A stretch of DNA of 64,000 bases, taken from NCBI GenBank assembly GCA_019239895.1, contig JAFAZH010000041.1:202759-266758 (forward strand), read 5' to 3'. Under the pieces are notes generated by a model. The model saw only the letters and a program-made list of their open reading frames with translations. It did no database searches and was not told the DNA's origin. Shown here piece by piece: positions 35,134 through 43,691 of the stretch (its first letter is position 1; every line of letters starts with the position of its first letter). A program made the position numbers and the translations under genes. The stretch is from Abditibacteriaceae bacterium (GTDB taxonomy: Bacteria > Armatimonadota > Abditibacteriia > Abditibacteriales > Abditibacteriaceae).

Positions 35134-37641
35134 GTGAGTGAAATTGATAAAGGCAGTAGCTCTACGGTGGTTAAAGCGTATCGTGATAAACGAGTGCTGT
35201 GGAGCCTCATCTTAATCTGTATTCTGGCCTATTCTCCATCCATACAGCATTTGCGCGAGGGCGCGTGGCCCTTTGGCGAAGATGCGATGGCGGCGTTTGG
35301 CGTGTGGCGAGAATTCACTCGCAATGCCTTTAGTCAAGGCTTGCTCCCGCTGTGGAACCCGCATCTGTTTTGTGGGATGCCGTTCCTGAGCAACGGGCAA
35401 ACCTCCATTCTCTATCCGCCCAATCTCATTTACTGGATAGTGCCCGTGCCTGTTGCCCTTGTGTTCGATGCGTTGGGGCACAATATCCTGTTGGCCTGTG
35501 GTGCTTATGCTCTAGCACGGGCGTTGGGCTTGAGCCGCACGGCATCCTGGTTAGTAGCGGTATCCCTGTCACTGAGTGGGACTGTGTCGGGGCACCTCTT
35601 TAATGGGCACATGACATGGCACGCCGCGCGCGCCTATCTGCCGTGGGAGTTGTGGGCACTGTTAGGCTACCTGCGCCGGGGGCACAGGAGTTATATTTAT
35701 TCCCTCACCATCTTCTTTGCTCTACAGGTTGCGAGTGGCTATCCTCCCCTGGTCGTACTAAGTGTTGGCTGGTGCAGTGGCTTAGTCTTCGCCTGGATCG
35801 TTGCCAAGACCTGGGTGCGGCGGAAGCAAACTACACGTCTGGTGCTTCCTGCTGGTTGGCTAAGCCACGTTGCTGTGGCGATAGTTCTGATTTTTCTGCT
35901 GGCCGCCGTGCATTTGCTCCCCTTACGCGAAGTCAGCAGCCTCGCTGTGCATGGGCATGGCTTGCCTTATGAGCTGGCGGTTGCAGGTTCCGGCAATTGG
36001 CATAGTCTCTTGCGCTTTGTGCTGCCGGATTTCTTTGGCAACAATAGCCTTCAGCAATGGAGCCTGCTTATAGGGGCGCACGAAGAAGCGGCTTACTGCG
36101 GTCTGCTTGTCACGATATTGGCTGTTGGGGCACCCATTTTTGCCCGTTGCTATGACTTCTCTAAAGAGGGCATCAATGCAGCGCAGCCAGGGCGTGAAGC
36201 TGCCGTGACCATTGAACCTGCCTTAGCCATTGAACCTGCTCAGGCTTCCTCTCAATTGATTTTACCAACGCCAGTGCTTTGGCTATGGCCTTTACTGCCA
36301 CTAACGGCACTCCTGGCGATGGGCGATAACACTGCCGTTTATCCCTGGCTGCTGCATCATGTGCCGCCACTGCGTATGATGCGTATCCCGGCGCGGTGGC
36401 TGGAAACCTGCTGCTTCACGGCCACATTGTTAGCAGGCTTTAGTTTCGATGGGTGCTTACACCGTATCCGTAAAGAGCAGGAAGATAAGACGCATAGCAG
36501 GTTAATACTCCTGCTTATTTTTGTGGGGCTGACTGTGGCGTTACTGGGGTTGCGGCTATTTTTAGCCTCCAGTTCTGCTCGTTCTTACCTGTGGATGCAC
36601 ACGGCTCAGTGGAATGAGCAACGTCCCCTGGCCGCACAGATTGCAACCGCCCGCTGGTTCCGCAGTATGGCTTTGCATTCAACCGCTACTGCACTGCGGT
36701 TAGCCATTGGCATGACTTTCCTTTTGCTCATCTGGCAACGCAGTTCCAATCCCTTTTCCAGACGGCTCACAGAGAAGCTGCTTTTGGGCGTTGTGCTGAT
36801 TGATATGATTGGCTTATTTTGGCGCTCTGATAAATTTCTTTCGGCCCAAACCTTAAACCAGATTGTCTTATGGCCGCCACGCTTCACGCAGCTTTACCGG
36901 CGCGGGGAACGCTGGGACACTAACCAACTTAGCCTGGAATCCATGAACCAGGCCATGCCGCTCAATATTGATCTCTTTAACGGTTACGATACAATGGGTT
37001 CACGGCGGTTCTTCTCCTTTATTCGCACCTTTGAAGGGCAGAGCTTTTGGGCAGCGGCCTATGAGAAACATAGCGACTCGCCGTTGCTGCGCGTGACTGG
37101 TCTCACGCACACGCTTGACTTTGAAACTGACCCTAATGGCAAGGAAGTGTGGAACCTCTTTTCTTATAAAGGTGCCTGGCCCCGCGTCTATTTATCGCGC
37201 CACCTGTTACGGGTGCCGGAAGAAAAACAATTGAAGGTATTAAGCATGGTGGCAACCGGGTCATTCAAGGAGCAAGGGCAACCCGCAGTGGTGGCTGCAA
37301 CTGCTTTTCATAATGTCGGTTCAGCGCCGCTGCAAACGACAGATCGGGTCGTGCAATGGAGCCGTAATTTAAATGAGATGCAGATCCAAGCCCAAGCAAG
37401 TGCGCCGTCGGTGTTGGTGCAAAGTGAGGCGTGGTATCCAGGGTGGCGGGCCTGGGTCAATGGGCAGAGCGTGCCTTTAGAGCAAGCCAACTTCCTCTTT
37501 CGCGGTGTGGCGGTGCCAGCCGGAGTGTCCTCTGTGCGCGTGGTCTATGAGCCTGTGACTTATCGTTTTGGTCTCTTTCTTTCTTTATGTGGGCTTTCTG
37601 CTCTTGGGGGCATTGTGATGGTGCAACGCCGTAAGTTCTAA
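35134..37641 (+). CDS. YfhO-family membrane protein, paralogue 3 of 3
   Basis: An 835-residue paralogue, the most diverged of the three. It starts at a GTG six bases after gene 2. Shared marks: AWPFGEDAMAAFGVWREFTR (the DD of the others is ED), LLPLWNPHLFCGMPFLSNGQ, HMTWHAARAYLPWELWALLG and SVLVQSEAWYPGWRAWVNGQ. A unique Ala/Pro/Glu-rich insert (about 350-372, EPALAIEPAQASS) sits in the middle, with EPALAI and IEPAQA forming a small internal duplication. The stop overlaps the convergent chrA stop by 4 bases (37638-37641). Three tandem paralogues suggest either distinct sugar donors or subunit specialisation. Confidence 0.85.
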   Translation: MSEIDKGSSSTVVKAYRDKRVLWSLILICILAYSPSIQHLREGAWPFGEDAMAAFGVWREFTRNAFSQGLLPLWNPHLFCGMPFLSNGQTSILYPPNLIYWIVPVPVALVFDALGHNILLACGAYALARALGLSRTASWLVAVSLSLSGTVSGHLFNGHMTWHAARAYLPWELWALLGYLRRGHRSYIYSLTIFFALQVASGYPPLVVLSVGWCSGLVFAWIVAKTWVRRKQTTRLVLPAGWLSHVAVAIVLIFLLAAVHLLPLREVSSLAVHGHGLPYELAVAGSGNWHSLLRFVLPDFFGNNSLQQWSLLIGAHEEAAYCGLLVTILAVGAPIFARCYDFSKEGINAAQPGREAAVTIEPALAIEPAQASSQLILPTPVLWLWPLLPLTALLAMGDNTAVYPWLLHHVPPLRMMRIPARWLETCCFTATLLAGFSFDGCLHRIRKEQEDKTHSRLILLLIFVGLTVALLGLRLFLASSSARSYLWMHTAQWNEQRPLAAQIATARWFRSMALHSTATALRLAIGMTFLLLIWQRSSNPFSRRLTEKLLLGVVLIDMIGLFWRSDKFLSAQTLNQIVLWPPRFTQLYRRGERWDTNQLSLESMNQAMPLNIDLFNGYDTMGSRRFFSFIRTFEGQSFWAAAYEKHSDSPLLRVTGLTHTLDFETDPNGKEVWNLFSYKGAWPRVYLSRHLLRVPEEKQLKVLSMVATGSFKEQGQPAVVAATAFHNVGSAPLQTTDRVVQWSRNLNEMQIQAQASAPSVLVQSEAWYPGWRAWVNGQSVPLEQANFLFRGVAVPAGVSSVRVVYEPVTYRFGLFLSLCGLSALGGIVMVQRRKF

Positions 37642-38924
37642 GGATGGCAGAGTAGCCCGAAGATGGCTCCGGCGGCGATCAGCCAAGCAGAGTTAAGGCG
37701 TGTCGAGAGTAATGTCGCCAACGATGCAAGGGCGACAACTGCGGTAGCCACATTGATAATAGAAACGTGCAGAAGTTGATAAGTGACCAGACCCATCAGG
37801 GCCAATGAAGTGGCATTAACTGCATCCAGAAACTGGCGCATTACAACCGATTGGCGCAGGCGATCCATGAGGATAGAGAGTAGGCCGACGAAGAGGAACG
37901 AGGGCAGAAAAATGCCCAGAGTAGCAACCAGGGCACCGGGCAAGCCCGCAATCTGATAACCGATGAAAGTGGCTGTCGTGAAGACGGGGCCGGGCGTGAC
38001 TTGCCCAATGGCAACCGCGTCAACGAGTTGGCGGTCGGTGATCCAGTGTAAGTGTTGCACCAAGTCAGCGCGCAGAAAGGCCAGCAGCACATAGCCACTG
38101 CCGTAAATGACCGAACCAATTTTTAGAAAGATTAAGAACAAATGCCAGAGTGGAGGGGCAACTGCTAGAGATGTAGCCCCGACTCCGATAAAGGCAGGCG
38201 TCCAACGCTTGGGAGGCGTAGCCACTGGGGTCTCTGCTGGTGGTTCGGCATCACTCTGCTTGGTCGTTTCTGATTCCTCCGGCTGGAGCTTGGCGCGTTT
38301 TATCCCCCCTGCAATCAGTCCTATCCCGGCCATTAAAATTAAGACTTCCACTTCATTGCGGCCAGAGGCCACGAGCGCAACCGTTGCTATGGCAATAACA
38401 GCCGCAAAAGCCCCTTTAAGAGCCGTGCGAGTGAACTTCCAGAGGGCCTGAGCAATGATAGCGATAACGACTGGCTTCACGCCGTATAACAACCACTCGG
38501 TTTGCGGCAACGAGCCATAATGGGCATAGAGATAGGACAAGACCAACACGATCAACATCGCAGGCAAGATAAAAGCAGTGCCTGCGACGATTAGCCCCGG
38601 CCATCCGGCGCGCAGTTGTCCGATATGGATGGCGAGTTCCGTCGAGTTCGGGCCAGGAATTAAATTGGTGGCACCCACTAAATCGAGAAAGTGTTGACGG
38701 TCGAGCCAGCGGCGGCGCGTGACCACTTCATCTTCCATCAAAGCGATGTGCGCCAGTGGCCCACCGAAAGAAACGGTGCCCAAACGGAGGAACAACAACG
38801 CCAACTCGCCTATAGTTCCAGGCTGATCATTGGGCTGCTTTGCCTGCGGCAGCACTGCTGGTGGCAGCACCTCTTTGTCATTCATGAGAATCAGCAACGG
38901 AAACGGGCTAGCCGCAGAATGCAT
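37638..38924 (-). CDS. chrA: Chromate ion transporter, CHR family (two-domain)
   Basis: A 428-residue inner-membrane protein with the duplicated CHR domain. Domain 1: LGTVSFGGPLAHIALMEDEV, GATNLIPGPNSTELAIHIGQ; domain 2: KIGSVIYGSGYVLLAFLRAD, VAIGQVTPGPVFTTATFIGY. These paired FGG/YGSG and PGP motifs are diagnostic. ChrA exports chromate, and CHR proteins may also move sulfate. A 40-residue charged linker (about 210-250) separates the domains. It lies 37 bases after the hemerythrin-like gene and follows PadR, so the three form an operon. Start could be 38924 or 38885 (MNDKEVLPP); neither has a good ribosome-binding site. Confidence 0.92.
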   Translation of the reverse strand: MHSAASPFPLLILMNDKEVLPPAVLPQAKQPNDQPGTIGELALLFLRLGTVSFGGPLAHIALMEDEVVTRRRWLDRQHFLDLVGATNLIPGPNSTELAIHIGQLRAGWPGLIVAGTAFILPAMLIVLVLSYLYAHYGSLPQTEWLLYGVKPVVIAIIAQALWKFTRTALKGAFAAVIAIATVALVASGRNEVEVLILMAGIGLIAGGIKRAKLQPEESETTKQSDAEPPAETPVATPPKRWTPAFIGVGATSLAVAPPLWHLFLIFLKIGSVIYGSGYVLLAFLRADLVQHLHWITDRQLVDAVAIGQVTPGPVFTTATFIGYQIAGLPGALVATLGIFLPSFLFVGLLSILMDRLRQSVVMRQFLDAVNATSLALMGLVTYQLLHVSIINVATAVVALASLATLLSTRLNSAWLIAAGAIFGLLCHP

Positions 38925-38961
38925 CGGTCAGTCAAGTTGCGCGATGGACGCTTTCGGTGTT

Positions 38962-39666
38962 TTAGACTTTGGGCGTGAACTGTTTGATGTCGTAGATGCC
39001 AAGGGCCTTTTCAATGCTCTCCACCTGCGCCACACTCTTCTCAAAGCCCTCATCCCCTAAGACCTTATGTTCGTCTCCTTCCATCTTGTCCCCCAAAGCT
39101 GTGACCTGATTGGGGGTGAGGATGGTTCGTAAGGCCGGGAACAGCACGGTGTCCTCGCGGCTCTCGTGCGGGCGATACATCCGAATAAAGCTCTCACAAG
39201 AGGCTATCAGGTGGGCGCGGTTCTCGGCAGAGCGAAACTGCGTGGGCGCGGAGAAATGCAGCACTTGCGCTGTGACTTTGCGGCCTGCGATGTGCTGCGC
39301 TTTGAGGGTTTCCACCAAGCCCACCAGTTTCTTATGCTGCTCAAAGACGGGGAAAATATACTCCTCCTCGTTTTTCTCGTGATACTCCTCCACAAAACTA
39401 CGGATGAGCGCCGCCGTGTGATTGAAAACTTGCGGCGAAACCTCTTCCTTATTGCGCAAGCGTTGAATGCCTGCTTCATAAATAAGCAGGCAGCGATTGA
39501 GAACGCCATGTTCCTTCATCAAGTCTTCGGAGGCGGTCACGCCTTTGTCGGGGTCTAGGTTTTCTGCGGCTTCGCTACTACCTAAGCCAGTGGGTAGCAC
39601 CAGCCCCACGCCCATCGCGCCAGCCATGCGCAAGAAATCGCGCCGATCATTGCCGTTTTCATTCAT
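38962..39666 (-). CDS. Tat-exported hemerythrin-domain protein
   Basis: A 234-residue protein. The Tat signal is at the front (DRRDFLRMAGAMGVGLVLPT), so the folded protein is exported with its cofactor. The mature part is a four-helix hemerythrin HHE-type domain with metal ligands spaced as expected: LMKEHGVLNRCLL (H), FNHTAALIRSF (H), EEYHEKNEEEYIFPVFEQHK (H, E, H), and MYRPHESREDTVLFPALR (H, E). A di-iron centre is likely; function may be oxygen, peroxide or iron handling, or redox protection. Its ATG overlaps the padR stop as ATGA, so translation is coupled. Directly before chrA, hence perhaps part of a chromate or oxidative-stress response (inference). Confidence 0.88.
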   Translation of the reverse strand: MNENGNDRRDFLRMAGAMGVGLVLPTGLGSSEAAENLDPDKGVTASEDLMKEHGVLNRCLLIYEAGIQRLRNKEEVSPQVFNHTAALIRSFVEEYHEKNEEEYIFPVFEQHKKLVGLVETLKAQHIAGRKVTAQVLHFSAPTQFRSAENRAHLIASCESFIRMYRPHESREDTVLFPALRTILTPNQVTALGDKMEGDEHKVLGDEGFEKSVAQVESIEKALGIYDIKQFTPKV

Positions 39667-39980
39667 ATCAATACCTCATTCACCAGTTCGCGGATTTTTG
39701 GTTTGAGATTTTTAAGCGCCTTGCGACCAGCGGGCGTGATGCTATAGTACTTTCGCACCTTGCCTTCAACGACCTGCTCCGCGCTCACCAAATACTCGGC
39801 TTTTTCTAGGCCATGCAGCAACGGATAGAGTGTGCCGGGGCTGACCTCGTAACCGTGTCGCGCCAACTCCTGCGTCATCTCCACGCCATAAATCGGTGCC
39901 TGAGCCGCATGATAGAGGACATGAACTCGCATGAAACTCAGGAAAATACCGCGGAAAATGGTGTCCGTCGTATCGGGCAT
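39663..39980 (-). CDS. PadR-family transcriptional regulator
   Basis: A 105-residue winged-helix regulator. HVLYHAAQAPIYGVEMTQEL, RHGYEVSPGTLYPLLHGLEK (recognition helix) and KVRKYYSITPAGRKALKNLK are hallmarks of the short PadR type, which bind DNA as dimers and usually respond to phenolics, drugs or redox cues. AAGGAG precedes the ATG at a good distance. It heads the operon padR-hemerythrin-chrA, and PadR genes next to chrA have been noted in other bacteria, so it likely autoregulates this operon. No clear operator palindrome was picked out in 39981-40078. Confidence 0.93.
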   Translation of the reverse strand: MPDTTDTIFRGIFLSFMRVHVLYHAAQAPIYGVEMTQELARHGYEVSPGTLYPLLHGLEKAEYLVSAEQVVEGKVRKYYSITPAGRKALKNLKPKIRELVNEVLI

Positions 39981-40078
39981 CGTTATCTCCTTCCGCTATC
40001 GAACGCCGATATTGTGCAAGTGGAATGCCGCCAATTATGGTGAACGAGGCTACTTCAATTTGTTAATGGCAAGAGAAT

Positions 40079-42325
40079 TCACTGATTATTATGCGCGGGA
40101 AGACGGGGCGGCCACGGCAACGAATTTTCGTCTGGTCGCCAGCCCTCTTCCCGTATCTGCGTTAGCGTTTTGTCACTGGCTTGGGATAACAGCGCCGGAT
40201 CGAGAAGGCGTGCGGCATTGTCGCGTGACCAGCCGATGTCTTTGTGAAACAAGAGTACACGGGGATGATCGTAAACAGTCAACGCTTCCTCGACGGTATC
40301 ATCGGGGAACTGTAGGTTTAAGCCGAGAAGGTTGAGTTGTGGGTATGAAGTGAATTCCTGCACAAGCTTGAAACCCAACTGACCGGAGAAGAGAGCGTGA
40401 TAATAAGCCGTTGTCATGGGCCAGCGTTGCGGTAAGCGCGGCACAGTGCCCCACACGCGATTGGAAGAGATAACCAGCCATTGCGTCTGATCCAGCAAGT
40501 CGAGTAACTTCTGGCGTTTCTGCGCATTGTCCCGATCATAAAGTTCTAGGTTGAGCATTTTAAGACCGCCCGTATCCCCCCACGGCAGCGAATCATCCCA
40601 GGCTGTTTCATTGGCGACAGGTGTGCCAGGTGCAATATTTTGACGCATCCAGCGCGAGGCTTCCATGCGCGTGTGCGGGCGCGTATAGATGGAAGTGACG
40701 GCAATAGCCCATAAAGCTGTGAAGCCAACGACGCCGCTGCTTAAGCCCCAGGCAGCCCATCGCCAGTAAGGTTGTTGATCTTTATCAGGCTTGCGGGCGA
40801 AGCGCCAAAACTCAAGCAGAAAGTAAGCTGCGCACAGTGCCAGAAATGGCGTCAGCAGCAAATAGTAACGGGTGAACTTGGAATACCAGCGGGCATAATA
40901 CACAAACACAATGAACGTCCACCAGGCGGTGGCGTGCAGGCCGGGCAAAAGAGAACGACGCCGCACTTCGTTCCAGAATATCAACCCCATGCCTGCCATG
41001 CCGCAGAGCATAAGGGGCCAGCCCACAGCCCACAGCATCAAATTGCGCAGGGGCCAGAAATAATTAGCGTGTCCCACCCATTGCAGATTCCACACGAGGT
41101 CGGTTTCCCCCGTGGAAATGGCTTGCTGCTCGCGCACCGAACCCCAGAACACCGGGTTAGGCCGCACCACCACTAGCCCATCGCCTTGTAGCACTTGCAG
41201 GAGGTGACTGTTAGCGACATCCTCGGCTTTAACTAAAGGTCGGATGTCTAACAATCCACCCAGAGTCAAAGGACTGGGCGTGCCCGTGAAGGCAATGGGA
41301 TGCAGGACACGGAAGGTAATGAAGACCGTGGCCAGGAGCAACAGTACGGGTCGGGCTTTGCTCAAGATGTTGGTCGGAGCCGTGCGTCGCCATTGCACAG
41401 TTACCAGCGACACCAGAATCGGCAGAAACAGAACCGCGGAGATTTTACAGGCGATGGCCGCGCCACACCACACACCAGCCCAGAAGACAGACTTAAAGCT
41501 GCGCAAGGTTCTGGTGAAGCCACGTTTGGTAGCAACTGAGGTGTCTGGTGTTGGTGTTTCACTAACACCTGTATCCAGTTCGTGCTGGCTCTTGCCCATA
41601 GCTGCCAGGAAAGCAGCCGCGATAAAGAAGGTGGCGAAGGTATCCACCACAAAGAAGTGCGACTGTTGAATGTGTAGTGCAATGAACCCTAAAAGGGCGG
41701 CGGCCAAGGAACCAAGACGATTCCCCCCCAGGCGTTTACCGATGCAGTACACAAGCACCACCGTGCCCGCATCGAAAAGAGCGGAGAGAAAGCGCCCGAC
41801 ATAGAGCACCCCATCATAGTTGTCGCCCATCAAGAGCCGCGCCGGAGCAGGCCAGTGTGGTTGTAAAGTTGCCAGCAACGCAGCTACGGCTTTGACTATA
41901 TTTAATGGTAATTGCCCGTAGACAAAGAAATTGACTTCGCGGTTGAATGGGTTTAATGGAGCATTGGCTGTGTCAAAATAATCTCCTACCGAAGTGGGCC
42001 ATTGGAGCTTTGGCACCGTCATCGTCAGGAACCGTTCATCCGGGTGCAGGTGTGCGCCCTCATCCCAGCCTAAGACCCCCACAAAGCGACAGGCAATGCC
42101 TAAAGCTATCAGGAGATAAAGCCCTAATGTAATAGCGGTTTGTAGCGGGGTTTGCGTGGCACGGGTTGTTTGTTCTGAGGGGGCGGGCGCTGGTGCTGCT
42201 GGTGGCACTCTGGGAGGCACTGGCGTTTGATCAGCGCCATTAAGCCCGTTTAATTCAGCCTGCGGTTGAGGCTTGGTTTTAAGGGCTTGCTTTTTGCGTT
42301 TGGATTTACGGGTTGTTTGTGCCAC
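40079..42325 (-). CDS. GT39-like polyprenyl-phosphate-sugar glycosyltransferase
   Basis: A large integral-membrane GT-C enzyme. From GTG 42325 the protein is 748 residues, beginning VAQTTRKSKRKK, with a basic, Pro-rich cytoplasmic tail (to about 60), then a run of helices. The first luminal loop reads VLGWDEGAHLHPDERFLTMT, which has the paired acidic D-E and H-P-D-E motifs of PMT/ArnT-like GT39 enzymes that use lipid-phosphate sugars. Later, NYDGVLYVGRFLSALFDAGT and HIQQSHFFVVDTFATFF fit the family. The gene begins one base after the stop of the phosphatase gene, supporting the GTG start over an ATG at 42424 that would overlap that gene by 98 bases. Product probably decorates cell-surface glycans or proteins. 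Confidence 0.8.
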   Translation of the reverse strand: MAQTTRKSKRKKQALKTKPQPQAELNGLNGADQTPVPPRVPPAAPAPAPSEQTTRATQTPLQTAITLGLYLLIALGIACRFVGVLGWDEGAHLHPDERFLTMTVPKLQWPTSVGDYFDTANAPLNPFNREVNFFVYGQLPLNIVKAVAALLATLQPHWPAPARLLMGDNYDGVLYVGRFLSALFDAGTVVLVYCIGKRLGGNRLGSLAAALLGFIALHIQQSHFFVVDTFATFFIAAAFLAAMGKSQHELDTGVSETPTPDTSVATKRGFTRTLRSFKSVFWAGVWCGAAIACKISAVLFLPILVSLVTVQWRRTAPTNILSKARPVLLLLATVFITFRVLHPIAFTGTPSPLTLGGLLDIRPLVKAEDVANSHLLQVLQGDGLVVVRPNPVFWGSVREQQAISTGETDLVWNLQWVGHANYFWPLRNLMLWAVGWPLMLCGMAGMGLIFWNEVRRRSLLPGLHATAWWTFIVFVYYARWYSKFTRYYLLLTPFLALCAAYFLLEFWRFARKPDKDQQPYWRWAAWGLSSGVVGFTALWAIAVTSIYTRPHTRMEASRWMRQNIAPGTPVANETAWDDSLPWGDTGGLKMLNLELYDRDNAQKRQKLLDLLDQTQWLVISSNRVWGTVPRLPQRWPMTTAYYHALFSGQLGFKLVQEFTSYPQLNLLGLNLQFPDDTVEEALTVYDHPRVLLFHKDIGWSRDNAARLLDPALLSQASDKTLTQIREEGWRPDENSLPWPPRLPAHNNQ

Positions 42326-42326
42326 T

Positions 42327-43319
42327 TTAGCTTTGTGTTCCCAACAAGCGCAAGAGTGTCGGCTCGATTTGCTGTTGAATAGTGGTGTTAGCGTAACCAA
42401 GCCAGGAAATCGGCGAATACACATCTAAAGACGCGTGTAACGGGCCGCCAGTTTCATCGGTGATAATCACGCCACATTCTCGCGCAATGAGTTCGGTACA
42501 CATATCGTAGGGATGCGAGCAAAGGCGCGAAGAGCCGCCCCCGTGCAGGCGGGCATGGGCGAGGGGACGTAAGTCGCCATTAAAGCGATCCCGCCCAGTC
42601 ATCAGTTCATAGATTTGACCACCGTTAGAAATGTATTGGTCATCGAAGGTTTGGGGTTGGCCATCACCGGGTGGCCCTAACACTTCTAACATAAGCTGTT
42701 CTTCGAGTTCCGCTAACCAGCCTTTACTGCCGACAAAGAATTTGGCTAACATGGCATAGCCGCCTTCGACGGTTGTGGCCTGGGATGGGCGTGGTGTAAA
42801 TTCACGCGTTTCTCCGGTCAGCAAATTTTGTGAAAAAGCGTGGGCACCCCCGCCTTTAACCGCCCAGAGAGTCTCGCCATAGAGGGCCTTAGAAGTGGGC
42901 AGCTCTGTCTGCATGGCGATTTCAATATGCGACAAATTGGTTGCATCGCCCAGGTTGGGAGCGATGCCCGTCAGCAGCCAGGCCGACCTTTTATCATACA
43001 TGAGAGGACGGGTGCCATCTATCGGGTCGCAGATGAGGATGAATTCGGCATCCTCGACACGTTGGCAACCACAGAGTTGGCGTCCATCGGGCAAGCCTTC
43101 GGCCACGAGCAGAAACGGTGTCTCTCGCCCCCACTCTTCGCAGTAGGGGAGCAATATTTCCTCGCCCTTGGTATCGAGGGCGTAAATTGTATCGCCCCCC
43201 TGCATCGCAGCTACTGCCGACATCTCTTCAAGGGCAGCGGTTTTGAGATGGGCATGTAGGTGGTCGCGCATGGCGAGGTGCAATGTGCGCAAGCGTGCTA
43301 AGAGTTGAGGAGAATCCAT
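42327..43319 (-). CDS. Inositol monophosphatase-superfamily protein
   Basis: A 330-residue member of the IMPase/FBPase-like superfamily. The metal motif DPIDGT is present at about 98-103 (ICDPIDGTRPLMYD), the first motif appears as AEGLPD near 73-78, and the third as SHPYDMCTELIARECGVIIT with ETGGPL, in place of the usual W-D-x-x-A-G. Known relatives remove phosphate from inositol phosphate, fructose bisphosphate or PAP, but a long insert (about 160-240) makes the substrate unclear. It overlaps nothing and is coupled to the GT39-like gene, suggesting supply of a sugar or inositol phosphate to glycan work (inference). Confidence 0.78.
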   Translation of the reverse strand: MDSPQLLARLRTLHLAMRDHLHAHLKTAALEEMSAVAAMQGGDTIYALDTKGEEILLPYCEEWGRETPFLLVAEGLPDGRQLCGCQRVEDAEFILICDPIDGTRPLMYDKRSAWLLTGIAPNLGDATNLSHIEIAMQTELPTSKALYGETLWAVKGGGAHAFSQNLLTGETREFTPRPSQATTVEGGYAMLAKFFVGSKGWLAELEEQLMLEVLGPPGDGQPQTFDDQYISNGGQIYELMTGRDRFNGDLRPLAHARLHGGGSSRLCSHPYDMCTELIARECGVIITDETGGPLHASLDVYSPISWLGYANTTIQQQIEPTLLRLLGTQS

Positions 43320-43523
43320 AAGATATAGATAAGCTAATGTGATTAACGCCTGGAATTAGCATTACCAAGGGGATTATAGGAAGGCTTAGCGTTGCGGTCA
43401 AACGCGACAACACCGCTTCCTCATTGATGAATAGGCTCAAGACGGCTAAAATAGACGCGGCTAGGGATGTAGGTCTCATCACTGGCTTGAGTCTTGCTTG
43501 AACTGCAATCTTAGACTATAGGC

Positions 43524-43661
43524 CAGCGAATGAATTCGCGGTAGGAGGGCCTTTGGCCAGCAGTCCGCGTAGGCGGACTGTATATTGAAATAGGATTCCT
43601 TGTAGCGCCCGCGCAGGCGGACGCCTAGCCGCAGGCTCCTCTGCCGTGAATTCATTCGCTG
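43524..43661. repeat. Inverted-repeat element, family D, in a 372-base gap
   Basis: CAGCGAATGAATTC (43524-43537) and its complement (43648-43661) bound the element. Adjoining arm sequences (GCGGTAGGAG and CTCCTCTGCCG) pair imperfectly. Inside are two small stem-loops: CAGTCCGCGTAGGCGGACTG (43561-43580, 8-bp perfect stem) and GCGCCCGCGCAGGCGGACGC (43605-43624, one mismatch). It lies in the divergent region 43320-43691, about 30 bases before the glucoamylase start; the rest of the gap shows nothing else clear. Confidence 0.85.
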
Positions 43662-43691
43662 ACAACTTAATATAAGGACAATTTATCTTTC

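Noticed and set aside
42326..42424. Upstream ATG for the GT39-like gene
   Set aside because: It would overlap the phosphatase by 98 bases; the GTG one base after the phosphatase stop fits better.
28154..43319. A biosynthetic gene cluster for a secondary metabolite
   Set aside because: No polyketide, peptide or terpene synthase is present; the block is membrane glycosyltransferase-like.
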